From: an uncultured Lachnospiraceae bacterium
GTDB lineage: Bacteria > Bacillota > Clostridia > Lachnospirales > Lachnospiraceae
Assembly: GCA_947650155.1 (NCBI GenBank)
Contig: CANSUS010000012.1
Location: 1 to 64,000, forward strand
Reading direction: 5' to 3'
Length of the DNA stretch: 64,000 bases
The position numbers and the translations under genes are program-made. Shown one piece after another: positions 26,963 through 36,718 of this stretch. Under the pieces are notes generated by a model. That model was not told the DNA's origin, searched no databases, and was given only the letters and a program-made list of their open reading frames with translations. Positions within the stretch are counted from its first letter, which is position 1. Every line of letters starts with the position of its first letter.

Positions 26963-28027
26963 TCAGCCGTTTATTACTTGATCGATATACCGGAACCCGC
27001 CATATCCATTCTCATCTTTCAGGGAATCAATATCTGTCCCCGCCGGTATTGTCAGTACACAGGCATTTCCTTCAAACAGATAGTTCACAGTGACTGTCAC
27101 ATCAGGTCTGCTTTTCATCGCCTCAAATACAGTCTCGTTAAAGCTTACCCACAGTTTCGTATCGATCACAACTTCCGACTGCGCTGCATTTCTGATTGCA
27201 TCCGCCGTTTCCTCCAAGAAAGAAGCAAATGCAGAGTTAGCCACTTCTTCATAATGATAGACAGCCCCGCATTTCACGCACTGATATGCGCTGACGGCAT
27301 TCTCAGTGGCAGTTGCGCCGCTTACGATCACGCTTGCGCCTTCATGGTCGCAGGATGCGTCCCCACTGTTATTTTCCGTCGCTGCCAAACCGGCTGTTTC
27401 CCCGTTTTCCTGCTCTGTTTCTCCGGGATTTTCCGGTTTCTCTGTATCAGGTGTACTGTCCGGCTGGTTTTCTCCACCTTCTGCCTGATGAAGATCAGAC
27501 AGATACGCTCCGATTTCATCACCGGTCTTAGGTCCTGTGGTCACATATTGCAGTTTGTTTTCTTCATCTATAACAGCAATCAGGGGCGTAGCATAATTTC
27601 CTCCCGTCAAGTCGATTTCCATATAATATCGGTAGGCCAGCCGCCTTGCATCTGAGGTTATTGATCCGTTTCCATCGTCTGCCCCAAACCGGATCGTACT
27701 GCCGGGACAATGGTTATCCCGAAATGTCGTCACGCTGCTTAACGACGCCCCTCCAATTTCAATGGCGCAAATATCTGTTTCTCCACTGTTTGCCCAATCA
27801 CTCGACGCAATACTTGTAAGCGTACTCTGGCAATTCGTACACGTTGTAGTAAAGAAAACAAGTACCTTCGGCTTTCCCTCGCTCTGAGTCGACACTGTTC
27901 CGCCGTCAATACAGCCAAATTCGCCGCTTTTATCCGCATTCTCCTGTGACATTCCTGCTGCCGCCGCCGGCATTGACGGCATAATAAACAAAAAAGCCGC
28001 CAGGATAATCCATATTCTTTTTTTCAT
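26963..28027 (-). CDS. secreted thioredoxin-fold protein with C-terminal domain
   Basis: The 354-residue protein starts with a signal peptide (KKRIWIILAAFLFIMPSM, ending AAAAG near residue 25). A thioredoxin-like domain (about 40-185) carries TTTCTNCQ at about 62-69, a CxxC active-site-like motif, and a cis-Pro-like ATPLIAVID. A Glu/Pro/Gly-rich linker (about 185-225) leads to a two-CxxC segment (about 228-265: SCDHEG ... YQCVKCG, metal-binding look) and a C-terminal domain. It may act in extracytoplasmic thiol-disulfide exchange; the C-terminal function is unknown. Confidence 0.72.
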   Translation of the reverse strand: MKKRIWIILAAFLFIMPSMPAAAAGMSQENADKSGEFGCIDGGTVSTQSEGKPKVLVFFTTTCTNCQSTLTSIASSDWANSGETDICAIEIGGASLSSVTTFRDNHCPGSTIRFGADDGNGSITSDARRLAYRYYMEIDLTGGNYATPLIAVIDEENKLQYVTTGPKTGDEIGAYLSDLHQAEGGENQPDSTPDTEKPENPGETEQENGETAGLAATENNSGDASCDHEGASVIVSGATATENAVSAYQCVKCGAVYHYEEVANSAFASFLEETADAIRNAAQSEVVIDTKLWVSFNETVFEAMKSRPDVTVTVNYLFEGNACVLTIPAGTDIDSLKDENGYGGFRYIDQVING

Positions 28028-28157
28028 AGTAAGCCTCCGCTCTTACAAATCCCACTCCGATTTCTCCGTTTGCAAAACTGCTCAATATAAAAATACATTA
28101 TGGAAGGCAACTGTATCAACACCTACAACTGCCTTTAGCAGTTTGTTTTTTACTTAT

Positions 28158-29456
28158 TTATTTTCCTGCAATTACCACATTGCTAAACGCCATATATGGC
28201 AGTACTCCGCTGCCGTTTTCCACTGTTTCCTTAGAAATGGCAATCAGATGGTTCAAAAGTTCAGCCAGGTTGCTGCTTATCATTACCTCATTGACCGCCC
28301 CTTTTATTTTACCGTCTTCAATCAGGAAACTATTCTTTGCCACACCGGAAAAATCACCGTTGATGCTTGGCTGTCCGCCGGAAAAACCGCCGACGATAAT
28401 GCCGTTTTTCACACTCTTCACCATCTCTTCATAAGGCGTTTCCCCGCCTTCAATAATGAGGTTGTAAGAAGTATTTTTTGCACGTTCCAACCCGGTCTTA
28501 TTCGCCACATACAAAGAAAGCATAAAGGATTTTAATACACCGTCTTTGATCAGTTCATAATTCTGCGCCTTAAATCCTTCCTGCGTATATCTTTGTCCGC
28601 ACAGAATCCTCTCGTCAAAAGGCGCCGACAAAATAGTGATCCTCTCATCCGCCACTTTCTCATTCAGCTTATTCAGCCATATGCTGGTCTTTTCCAGAAC
28701 CGCATTGTCGGAAACATAATTCCCGATCATGCCATATAAAAATTCAGACAAACACTCCGGCGTAAGAATCACCGTTCCTTCCAGTTTTCCCGTCAAAGAT
28801 ACCGTTTTTAACTGATCCTGCGCATCCTGAAGATCCTTTTTGACAGATCCCATACTCATAAAAGGTTTTTCCAGACTGTCCGTCGTAAAATAACTGCCGC
28901 AAAGCGAAGTGGTCTGATCCCCTTCATGCCCTGCAAACCCAAATGAAACTGCGTATTCTCCAGAAAAAGACTCAAATTCAGTACCATTTGTATTCCGATA
29001 AACAGAATGCCGTTTTGTATGACTTACCACGATATCGTGTACCATGATTTTCGGAAACTGCTCCTTCACATCTTCCATCCATTCTCTGGCACGTTCAAAA
29101 AGGCGGTCAATATCCGGTTCATAAACGCCCTGTCTGAATACTTCGTTCTCCTGCTTTGGCGCGATAGCATGATTGGAATCGGCAACGCCGGACTCCGCGG
29201 ATTTTAAACAAGTATCCACTGCATCCCTGATTGCAGTCTCCTCCAGACGGTTGATCGAAACCGCTCCCTTTTTCTGATCTTTGTAAGCCGTAATACTTAA
29301 TTCATTGTCGTACAAAGTACGAAAAAGAGAAAACTCTCCGCCTTCCACATTAAATTCCCTCATCTCAGATGCTGATACCGTAAAATAAGCCATCCCAATA
29401 TGCTTTTCCTGCAGGATTTCTTCTGTTTTATCTGCAACTATCCGAATATTTTCCAT
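28158..29456 (-). CDS. TldE/PmbA-family protein (TldD partner)
   Basis: The 432-residue protein matches the PmbA/TldE half of the TldD-TldE pair (e.g. SGEYAVSFGFAGHEGDQTTS; IIEGGETPYEEMVKSVKNGI; VGGFSGGQPSINGDFSGVAK) and lacks the HExxxH zinc motif, as expected for TldE. The pair forms a protease that degrades unfolded peptides and matures modified peptides such as microcins. Its ATG follows the tldD stop by one base. Confidence 0.88.
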   Translation of the reverse strand: MENIRIVADKTEEILQEKHIGMAYFTVSASEMREFNVEGGEFSLFRTLYDNELSITAYKDQKKGAVSINRLEETAIRDAVDTCLKSAESGVADSNHAIAPKQENEVFRQGVYEPDIDRLFERAREWMEDVKEQFPKIMVHDIVVSHTKRHSVYRNTNGTEFESFSGEYAVSFGFAGHEGDQTTSLCGSYFTTDSLEKPFMSMGSVKKDLQDAQDQLKTVSLTGKLEGTVILTPECLSEFLYGMIGNYVSDNAVLEKTSIWLNKLNEKVADERITILSAPFDERILCGQRYTQEGFKAQNYELIKDGVLKSFMLSLYVANKTGLERAKNTSYNLIIEGGETPYEEMVKSVKNGIIVGGFSGGQPSINGDFSGVAKNSFLIEDGKIKGAVNEVMISSNLAELLNHLIAISKETVENGSGVLPYMAFSNVVIAGK

Positions 29457-29457
29457 A

Positions 29458-30846
29458 TTATCGACCTCCTACCATAACCTGACAGCGAAGCGCCGGTCCG
29501 CCAAGTCCCACCGGCATAATCTGCTTTTTACCGCAAAATCCTGAACTTGACCATATTACGCTGTCTGAAACCATATCTACCGACTTTAACATATCGAATG
29601 CCACGCCGGAAATGGTGGTGTCTAAAATGGCACGTCCCAGTTTTCCATGTTTAATCTCATACCCCATAGAAACGCCAAACATAAACTCGCCCGTCAGATC
29701 CGCCTGGCCGTTCACGGTATCGGTTAAATAATAACCGTCCTCCACAGAAGCGATCATATCTTCCAGCTTATCTTTACCGGGAAGTACTGCCGTATTACGC
29801 ATGCGGATCAAGGGCTCATCGGAAAAACTCCATGCCCTTGCATTTCCCTGCGGCTTCATTCCAAAATGTTCGGCAGTTTCTCTGCTGTTCATATATCCGG
29901 TTAAGATACCGTCCTTTATTAAAACCGCATCCTCTGCCGGCGTACCTTCATCATCTAAAAACACGGGAAGCGGCGCCGGACCAAAAGGCGTGGTATGCGC
30001 GTAATCTACCATAGTTACAAGGTCAGAAGCAACTCTTTTGTTTAACGCCGGTCCCGCTACAGAACCGCCAAGCACAATATCCGCCTCCACCGTATGTCCC
30101 ACCGCTTCATGAGCCAGCATGCCGGATAAAAATCCTCCCAGAATCACCGTCTTTTTCCCTGCCTCGGCATAAACGCCTTCTCTTTTATGCATCAGCTTTT
30201 CGTAGAGCTCGTCGATTTTGGGATAAATCATCGCCGGATCGGTAAAAATATCTTCAAAATTACCGAATCCTCCTGCCGCCGCACAAAAAAGCTCGATCGG
30301 AACTCCGGCAGCGGTTTCCGAATTTAAAAACAGGTAAACATACGCTCTCGGCGAAGCAATATGACCGCTGTAACCATCCGAAGTAATGATCCGCTTTTCC
30401 ATCGAATCTGCTGAAATAGAGACGGTCCGGCTTGAAAGTTTCGGATATTTTTTTACAATATAGTCATCCAGATCCCGTGCAAATTCAATATACTTTTTCT
30501 GTTCCGTATCAACGACCTCTTTATTTAATAACACAGTTCCGGCAGGGATTTGAGGATAATTTCCTTTTTCTTTCCCGATATGACTGTCCATAAAAACCGC
30601 GTTTTCCGTCGCTGCCTTTAAAACAGTCTCCGCAGCCTGCCCGGAGCATTCTGCCATAGAAGAAAAACCATAGACGCCATTTTTATAAACCCTTGCCGAA
30701 ACCCCGGAAGTTTCCGTTCGGTTATTTGTCGTCAGATTTCCTGCAACAAGGTTCACTCTTCTCTGCCTGTTCTCCTGTGCACGCAGCTCTGTATGTACTC
30801 CCGTAGAAAAAAGAGTTCTTTTTTCCGAAATGAAATCACCCAGCAT
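29458..30846 (-). CDS. tldD: TldD-family metalloprotease
   Basis: The 462-residue protein carries the catalytic zinc motif HEAVGH (about 252-257, HExxxH) and the TldD pattern GGFLSGMLAHEAVGHTVEAD. It also has C-terminal SSGFCGKKQIMPVGLGGPAL. TldD supplies the active site of the TldD/TldE complex. It is directly followed by the tldE-like gene and lies 41 nt downstream of purB, so it may be carried on the purine transcript. Confidence 0.92.
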   Translation of the reverse strand: MLGDFISEKRTLFSTGVHTELRAQENRQRRVNLVAGNLTTNNRTETSGVSARVYKNGVYGFSSMAECSGQAAETVLKAATENAVFMDSHIGKEKGNYPQIPAGTVLLNKEVVDTEQKKYIEFARDLDDYIVKKYPKLSSRTVSISADSMEKRIITSDGYSGHIASPRAYVYLFLNSETAAGVPIELFCAAAGGFGNFEDIFTDPAMIYPKIDELYEKLMHKREGVYAEAGKKTVILGGFLSGMLAHEAVGHTVEADIVLGGSVAGPALNKRVASDLVTMVDYAHTTPFGPAPLPVFLDDEGTPAEDAVLIKDGILTGYMNSRETAEHFGMKPQGNARAWSFSDEPLIRMRNTAVLPGKDKLEDMIASVEDGYYLTDTVNGQADLTGEFMFGVSMGYEIKHGKLGRAILDTTISGVAFDMLKSVDMVSDSVIWSSSGFCGKKQIMPVGLGGPALRCQVMVGGR

Positions 30847-30887
30847 AATATATCTCCTTTATTTTCATAATCTGCTCTGCTAATTTC

Positions 30888-32321
30888 TTATACATTGATC
30901 TCCGCTTTCACGCCAATCAGAGCCTTATTTTCCGCAAGTACAGGGCGGATCACGTTCTTCAGGAAATTCTCCACCTGTTCTTTAGACCTCCCCACATACC
31001 TGGCAGGCTCCATCGTCTTTTGCAGGTCTTCCAAAGTCATATTAAATGCAGGATCTGCTGCAATCAGTTCCAGCAGGTTATTTTCTTTTCCTTCCACTTT
31101 CACATTTTTTCCTGCTTCCATAGAAAGGGTACGAATCTTTTCATGCAGTTCCTGTCTGTCACCGCCCATTTTAACCGCATCCATCATAATATTTTCGGTT
31201 GCCATAAAGGGCAGTTCGCTCATCAGGCGTTTTTCAATGACTTTCGGATAAACTACTAACCCGTCCACCACATTCAGACAAAGATCCAGAATACCGTCGA
31301 CAGCAAGGAACCCTTCCGGAATCGAAAGGCGCTTATTTGCGGAATCATCAAGCGTTCGTTCAAACCACTGAGTTGCTGATGTAATTGCCGGATTTAAGGC
31401 GTCTATCATCACGTATCTGGAAAGCGAAGCAATTCTTTCACTGCGCATCGGATTTCTCTTATACGCCATTGCAGAAGAACCGATCTGGCTCTTTTCAAAG
31501 GGTTCTTCCACTTCTTTTAAATGTTGCAGCAGACGGATATCATTGGACATTTTATGTGCGCTGGCCGCAATGCCTGCAAGCACATTTGCCACTCTGGTAT
31601 CTACTTTACGGGAATAAGTCTGTCCTGATACCGGAAAACATTCCTGAAAGCCCATCTTCTTTGCAATCATCGGATCAATTTTATCGATCGTCTCCTGATC
31701 TCCGTCAAACAATTCCAGAAAAGAAGCCTGTGTTCCTGTCGTTCCCTTCGATCCTAACAGTTTCATATTGGACAGCACATAATCCAGATCTTCCAGATCC
31801 AGATAAAATTCCTGCAGCCACAGCGTTGCCCGTTTTCCTACGGTTGTAGGCTGTGCCGGCTGAAAATGGGTAAATGCAAGCGTAGACTGCGCCTTATATT
31901 TTTCTGCAAAATCCGCAAGCTCCGCTATCACATTTACCAACTTTTTTTTCACTAACTTAAGCGCCTCTGTCATCACGATAATATCCGTATTATCCCCTAC
32001 ATAACAGGATGTCGCTCCAAGATGAATAATTCCCTTCGCCTTGGGACACTGAACGCCATAAGCATATACATGGCTCATTACATCATGGCGTACCTGCTTT
32101 TCCCTCTCTTTCGCCACATCATAATTAATATCCTCTGCATGCGCTTTCAATTCTTCGATCTGTTCGTCTGTGATCTGAAGGCCCAGTTCTTTTTCTGTCT
32201 CTGCAAGCGCAATCCAAAGCTTCCTCCATGTCCGAAACTTCATATCCGGTGAAAAAATATACTGCATCTCCTTACTCGCATAACGCTCAGAAAGCGGACT
32301 CTGATATCTGTCTGTACTCAT
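30888..32321 (-). CDS. purB: adenylosuccinate lyase
   Basis: The 477-residue fumarase/aspartase-superfamily enzyme carries the signature [15 protein letters not shown] (about 282-296) and [14 protein letters not shown]. It cleaves SAICAR and adenylosuccinate in purine synthesis. It is third in the purC-purF-purB order, 14 nt after purF. Confidence 0.95.
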   Translation of the reverse strand: MSTDRYQSPLSERYASKEMQYIFSPDMKFRTWRKLWIALAETEKELGLQITDEQIEELKAHAEDINYDVAKEREKQVRHDVMSHVYAYGVQCPKAKGIIHLGATSCYVGDNTDIIVMTEALKLVKKKLVNVIAELADFAEKYKAQSTLAFTHFQPAQPTTVGKRATLWLQEFYLDLEDLDYVLSNMKLLGSKGTTGTQASFLELFDGDQETIDKIDPMIAKKMGFQECFPVSGQTYSRKVDTRVANVLAGIAASAHKMSNDIRLLQHLKEVEEPFEKSQIGSSAMAYKRNPMRSERIASLSRYVMIDALNPAITSATQWFERTLDDSANKRLSIPEGFLAVDGILDLCLNVVDGLVVYPKVIEKRLMSELPFMATENIMMDAVKMGGDRQELHEKIRTLSMEAGKNVKVEGKENNLLELIAADPAFNMTLEDLQKTMEPARYVGRSKEQVENFLKNVIRPVLAENKALIGVKAEINV

Positions 32322-32335
32322 GTCAATTTCCTTTC

Positions 32336-33784
32336 TTATTTTTCAAATTCTCCACGGATATCTTCCCTGGGCGGCTCAATCGGATATTTTCCCGTAAAGC
32401 ATCCGGTGCAAATCTCCAGTCCGTTTACGATTTCCGGCAGCCGTTCTATTTTCAGATATCCCAGTGAATCCGTACCGATCAAATCACTGATTTCCTCCAC
32501 AGTACGGTTATGGGCAATCAGCTGTTCTTTTGCGGGCACATCCGTACCAAAATAACAGGGCCATAAAAAGGGAGGCGAACTGACACGCATATGTACCTCT
32601 TTTGCCCCTGCTTCACGTAACATCCTGACAATACGGTCGGAAGTAGTTCCCCGCACAATGGAGTCGTCGATTATAATAATCCGCTTGTCCCTGACCACTT
32701 CCCGTATTGCATTCAGCTTGATCTGCACACTGCTCTCTCTCGTTTTCTGTTTCGGCTTGATAAAAGTACGTCCCACATAAGTATTTTTTACAAAAGCCGT
32801 TCCATAAGGAATACCGGACTGCAGAGAATACCCCATTGCCGCACAGTTTCCCGATTCCGGTACGCCGACAACCAGATCCGCGTCTACCGGCGAATCCATA
32901 GCAAGATATTTTCCTGCTAAAATTCTGGAATTATATACGCTCACTCCGTCAATATAGCTGTCCGGCCTTGCAAAATAAATATACTCGAAGACGCATCTTG
33001 CATGTTCTTCTTTCTGAATGCAATGACTCCTGTCAGATTCTAATCCCTTTTCAGGCGAAATAATAACAATCTCTCCCGGCTCCACATCCCGGACGTAGAC
33101 CGCGCCTATCGTATCCAGAGCGCAGGTTTCAGAAGCCAGTATATAAGCATTGTCGCGTTTTCCAATACAAAGCGGCTTAAATCCAAAGGGATCTCTTGCT
33201 CCAATCAGCTTTCTGGGTGACATCACAATCAGGGAATAGGCGCCTTTAATCTTATCCATAGCACGCCCTACTGCCTCTTCCACAGTCTTTGAATTCAATC
33301 TTTCTCTTGCAATATGATAAGCAATCACCTCGGAATCAATCGTAGTCTGGAAGATGGCGCCGGTATATTCCAATTCCCGGCGCAGTTCCGGCGCATTGAT
33401 CAGATTTCCATTGTGTGCAAGTCCCAGCGTGCCCTTCACATAATTGAGCACAAGCGGCTGCGCATTTTCCCTTGTGCTGCCGCCTGCTGTAGAATAGCGT
33501 ACGTGGCCAACGCCGATATCACCTTTTAATTTTTCCAGCGATTCCGGTGTAAAGGCTTCATTTAAAAGCCCCATATCCTTATAACTCAACACCTTTCCTT
33601 TTGGTCCGAGTGTATCGCTGACTGCAATACCGCAGCTTTCCTGCCCTCTGTGCTGCAGGGCAAAAAGTCCATAGTAGATCGTCGATGCAACGTCGTTTCC
33701 ATCAAAATCATAAATTCCAAAAACGCCGCATTCTTCTTTTAATTTATCATGATTTTCTGTTTGAATAGATATATTCTCCGGCAT
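32336..33784 (-). CDS. purF: amidophosphoribosyltransferase
   Basis: The 482-residue enzyme makes phosphoribosylamine from PRPP and glutamine. The short N-terminal propeptide before [11 protein letters not shown] leaves Cys as the likely nucleophile after processing. The PRPP motif is [13 protein letters not shown]. Cysteines in [21 protein letters not shown] and [10 protein letters not shown] match the four ligands of Bacillus-type 4Fe-4S PurF. The ATG directly follows the purC stop (TAAATG), so translation is coupled. Confidence 0.95.
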   Translation of the reverse strand: MPENISIQTENHDKLKEECGVFGIYDFDGNDVASTIYYGLFALQHRGQESCGIAVSDTLGPKGKVLSYKDMGLLNEAFTPESLEKLKGDIGVGHVRYSTAGGSTRENAQPLVLNYVKGTLGLAHNGNLINAPELRRELEYTGAIFQTTIDSEVIAYHIARERLNSKTVEEAVGRAMDKIKGAYSLIVMSPRKLIGARDPFGFKPLCIGKRDNAYILASETCALDTIGAVYVRDVEPGEIVIISPEKGLESDRSHCIQKEEHARCVFEYIYFARPDSYIDGVSVYNSRILAGKYLAMDSPVDADLVVGVPESGNCAAMGYSLQSGIPYGTAFVKNTYVGRTFIKPKQKTRESSVQIKLNAIREVVRDKRIIIIDDSIVRGTTSDRIVRMLREAGAKEVHMRVSSPPFLWPCYFGTDVPAKEQLIAHNRTVEEISDLIGTDSLGYLKIERLPEIVNGLEICTGCFTGKYPIEPPREDIRGEFEK

Positions 33785-34492
33785 TTATGCTAACCCCAAA
33801 CGTTTAAATACTTCGTTATATGCTTCCTCCACATTTCCCATATCTCTGCGGAAACGGTCTTTGTCCAGTTTTTCATTGGTATGTACATCCCATAACCGAC
33901 AGGTATCAGGTGAAATTTCATCTGCAAGGATGATCTGTCCATGATAACGACCAAACTCAATTTTAAAATCAATCAGTTTCATATCCGCCTGTAAAAAGTA
34001 AGCCTTTAACACTTCGTTTACTTTAAATGCATATTTTTTAATTGTTTCTATTTCTTCCCATGCTGCAAGCTCCAAAGCAGCTGCAAAATAAGAATTGATA
34101 AGAGGATCGCCAAGTTCATCATTTTTATAGCTGAATTCGATGGTAGGCTCTTTAAAAGGAGTTCCTTCAGGAACACCTAATCTTTTTGAAAAGCTGCCTG
34201 CCGCCACATTGCGGATAATGACTTCAAGCGGCACGATCTCCACTTTTTTAACCGCCGTCTCTCTGTCGCTCAGTTCTTCTACTAAATGAGTGGGAACTCC
34301 TTCTTTTTCCAGAATTTTGAACACATGATTGGTCATCCTGTTATTGATCACGCCTTTGCCCATAATGGTTCCTTTTTTCTCCCCGTTAAATGCGGTCGCA
34401 TCATCTTTATAATCCACGATCAATATGTCCGGGTCATCCGTAGTAAATACTTTCTTTGCTTTTCCTTCATAGAGTTGCTCTAATTTTTTCAT
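33785..34492 (-). CDS. purC: SAICAR synthetase
   Basis: The 235-residue enzyme joins aspartate to CAIR. Signatures: [15 protein letters not shown] at the N-terminus, [19 protein letters not shown] (about 92-110) and [13 protein letters not shown] (about 172). It is the first gene of the purine operon with its own promoter. Confidence 0.95.
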   Translation of the reverse strand: MKKLEQLYEGKAKKVFTTDDPDILIVDYKDDATAFNGEKKGTIMGKGVINNRMTNHVFKILEKEGVPTHLVEELSDRETAVKKVEIVPLEVIIRNVAAGSFSKRLGVPEGTPFKEPTIEFSYKNDELGDPLINSYFAAALELAAWEEIETIKKYAFKVNEVLKAYFLQADMKLIDFKIEFGRYHGQIILADEISPDTCRLWDVHTNEKLDKDRFRRDMGNVEEAYNEVFKRLGLA

Positions 34493-34508
34493 CTCTACCT
34501 CTCATTCT

Positions 34509-34556
34509 GCCGGTTCCGGCGGTTTATTTGAAGCATCGGCAGATCCTGCCAATGCT
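34509..34556 (-). promoter_or_regulatory. two hairpins in the purC leader
   Basis: Hairpin one (34531-34556) pairs AAGCAT-GGCAG with CTGCC-ATGCTT around small mismatches. Hairpin two (34509-34520) pairs GCCGG with CCGGC just before the ribosome-binding region. They lie between the promoter and the purC ATG. I see no purine-riboswitch core, so any regulation would be of another kind; hairpin one may simply end the upstream gene's transcript. Confidence 0.35.
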
Positions 34557-34569
34557 TGTTTACGCGCAC

Positions 34570-34598
34570 ATTATATCGCACTCATAATAAGAAGTCAA
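34570..34598 (-). promoter_or_regulatory. sigma-A promoter of purC-purF-purB
   Basis: On the minus strand, TTGACT (34593-34598) and TATAAT (34570-34575) are separated by exactly 17 nt, 78 nt upstream of purC. Confidence 0.65.
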
Positions 34599-34621
34599 AT
34601 ACCTGCCATTCAGTTTTTTCT

Positions 34622-35803
34622 TTAAGAAAACGCCTTTTCATATTCGCTTACTATGTTAACGATCTCTTTTGCATACTGTGGATACTTATCCACGATATCC
34701 TTGATTTCATCCTGCGCCGCCTGAGCAACGTCAGTATTATAGTCCATCTGCTTTCTGATATTCTGCCGTCTTTCTATCAGACCATGCCTGATTTCTACCA
34801 TTTCCTTATTATCGATAATAGCAATTGCCTGATGAGCCCATACATTCGGATCTTTTAAATTATATTGCCTGAGCGCTTTCAAAAGTTCTTTTTGATAGAA
34901 ATTATATTCCTCTTCTGTTTCTTCTATTTTTTTTCTTTCCTCTGCCTCTTCCAAATATCTTTTCCACAAAAGGTCTAACTCTGAAGCGCTTCCCACTTTA
35001 TATTTCAGGTAAAGATAATCTAACAGATTTTTATTATTTACATAACGGATCTTTACTGTATTCTGTAATAGTATCAATCGGTTAATCCCAGAATTCACCC
35101 TCTGCAGTTCCTTTTCCGCATCCGTAAAGCAGACATAAAAATAGGTGACTGCTGCCGCTGCTAACGCTGCAATCAGAATATATCCGATCCGTACATTCAT
35201 TTCCAGAAAAATCTGAAGGACAAATAACATTACAATGCATGCCGCCGCCGCAATCATAAAAATCTGGGACAGTCCTTTTGCATTGTCTAATGTGGTATGA
35301 AGTTCTGCCCTGCGGTACTGATAAGCGTGACGTTCCCCATCCAGCTTTTGAAGATCCTGCTTAACCAAAGATCTGTATTCTTCCGCTTCTTTGATTTTCT
35401 TATAGCCGTCCTGTATTTCATTTTCCATTGCTTCCATCTGTCTGAATTTGACATCCGTAATCCGTTTTGCCGTCTTGGTATAACTTTCCTGCACTTTTTC
35501 CAAATTGACGATTTTTTCCGCATAGGCATCAATTTCCCCGCGCTGTTCCAATGGCAGCGCTTCTATTTCTTCTATGTCTTTCAGATAAGATGTCACCAGT
35601 CCATATTCATAAGTCAGATTCTCCATTTCCCTGGAGGCGTCCGCAATCTGTTCACAGCAGGTACGAAGATACCTTTCCCTGTCTTCTTCTTTATTGATAT
35701 TGATCCTCTTTCGTTCTACAATAGGATCTTCCCACTCCTCTTCATATTCTTCAGAAACCTTTTCTTTTTTTCTCCACCACATCAATTTCTGTAAAAAACC
35801 CAT
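34622..35803 (-). CDS. coiled-coil membrane protein, fourth gene of the DUF5717/Hsp70-like cassette
   Basis: The 393-residue protein has an acidic N-terminus, a long coiled coil (about 45-175), two closely spaced membrane segments (about 178-196 IFMIAAAACIVMLFVLQIF; about 203-221 IGYILIAALAAAAVTYFY) and a second coiled coil (about 222-393). Both coiled-coil parts should lie in the cytoplasm with a very short outside loop. ATG 35803 follows GGAG. It ends the cassette and has no assigned function; it could anchor the other three proteins to the membrane. Confidence 0.8.
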   Translation of the reverse strand: MGFLQKLMWWRKKEKVSEEYEEEWEDPIVERKRININKEEDRERYLRTCCEQIADASREMENLTYEYGLVTSYLKDIEEIEALPLEQRGEIDAYAEKIVNLEKVQESYTKTAKRITDVKFRQMEAMENEIQDGYKKIKEAEEYRSLVKQDLQKLDGERHAYQYRRAELHTTLDNAKGLSQIFMIAAAACIVMLFVLQIFLEMNVRIGYILIAALAAAAVTYFYVCFTDAEKELQRVNSGINRLILLQNTVKIRYVNNKNLLDYLYLKYKVGSASELDLLWKRYLEEAEERKKIEETEEEYNFYQKELLKALRQYNLKDPNVWAHQAIAIIDNKEMVEIRHGLIERRQNIRKQMDYNTDVAQAAQDEIKDIVDKYPQYAKEIVNIVSEYEKAFS

Positions 35804-35867
35804 AGTAATCTCCATTCTTTCTCAGCCTGCGAAACAAGCGCAAACAACTGAAACCGTCGGCATCTGT

Positions 35868-36704
35868 TTATTCTCTGGTCACGCATTCTCTGTATTCCGC
35901 CTTCAGTTCCCTTATCAGTTTCTCTACTTCCCTGTAATAAAGATTTTTATTTCCATTTTCTTTATGTTGAAGCAGTACGTCCATGTACTCCCCTCCCTGA
36001 GACTCCTGAAAATGCTCCTTTATTCTGTTCATTTTCTTTTCCAGCAGCAAAGAAGCTGCATATCCTTCACTGTTTTCCGCAATAAAACGAATATAATCCT
36101 GTTCTTTCATGGAAAGTCTTTTCGCTGCAAGATATGCCATATAATCCTCTTCACTGCTGTTCATCTCATAAGCCCGATAAAATTCTTCCGAAGCATATTC
36201 ATAAGCAAACAGCCCTGTCTGCGCCACAGCCTTGTTATGATGTATCTTTGCTAAAAGCACCGGATCTTTCCCATCAAGTTCTTTCATCAGGCTGTCATAT
36301 TCTCTGATTGCCAACGCATATTTTCTTCTCTGCGCAAGATAATCCGCTTTTGTTTTTCTGCGCTCGTATATGGTCAGATTTTTTCCGTTTTTTAAAATCG
36401 TTTCCATCTGCATACTCTTTTCTTTAGAGTAGTATCCCACATAATCAAAAATCGTACCTGCAAAGGCGCTCACTGATGCTTTTTTTGAAATAAGAGAAGA
36501 CAAATCTCTGGAAAGATCTGAAAGACCGCATTGTTCATCAATCCACCTGACCAATTTCTTATCCATGATTTCTTCATCCAGTATATAGGCATTTTCCCCC
36601 AGCACATAGCACAGTTCTTCCACAGAATACAGATATTGTCTCGTTTTGTCAAAAAAATAGGGTTCCCCGGCTCTTTTCCCCACACACAATAAAACTCTGC
36701 CCAC
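35868..36704 (-). CDS. helical-repeat protein of the DUF5717/Hsp70-like cassette
   Basis: The 278-residue cytoplasmic protein starts at GTG 36704, 6 nt after GGAGG. The first half (GRVLLCVGKRAGEPYFFDKT ... SVEELCYVLGENAYILDEE) has a mixed fold. The second half (about 115-230) has TPR-like helix pairs (KADYLAQRRKYALAIREYDS; AVAQTGLFAYEYASEEFYRA). It is spaced 14 nt from the Hsp70-like gene. Function is unknown; TPR-like segments suggest protein binding. Confidence 0.78.
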   Translation of the reverse strand: MGRVLLCVGKRAGEPYFFDKTRQYLYSVEELCYVLGENAYILDEEIMDKKLVRWIDEQCGLSDLSRDLSSLISKKASVSAFAGTIFDYVGYYSKEKSMQMETILKNGKNLTIYERRKTKADYLAQRRKYALAIREYDSLMKELDGKDPVLLAKIHHNKAVAQTGLFAYEYASEEFYRAYEMNSSEEDYMAYLAAKRLSMKEQDYIRFIAENSEGYAASLLLEKKMNRIKEHFQESQGGEYMDVLLQHKENGNKNLYYREVEKLIRELKAEYRECVTRE

Positions 36705-36718
36705 AGATAACCTCCAAA

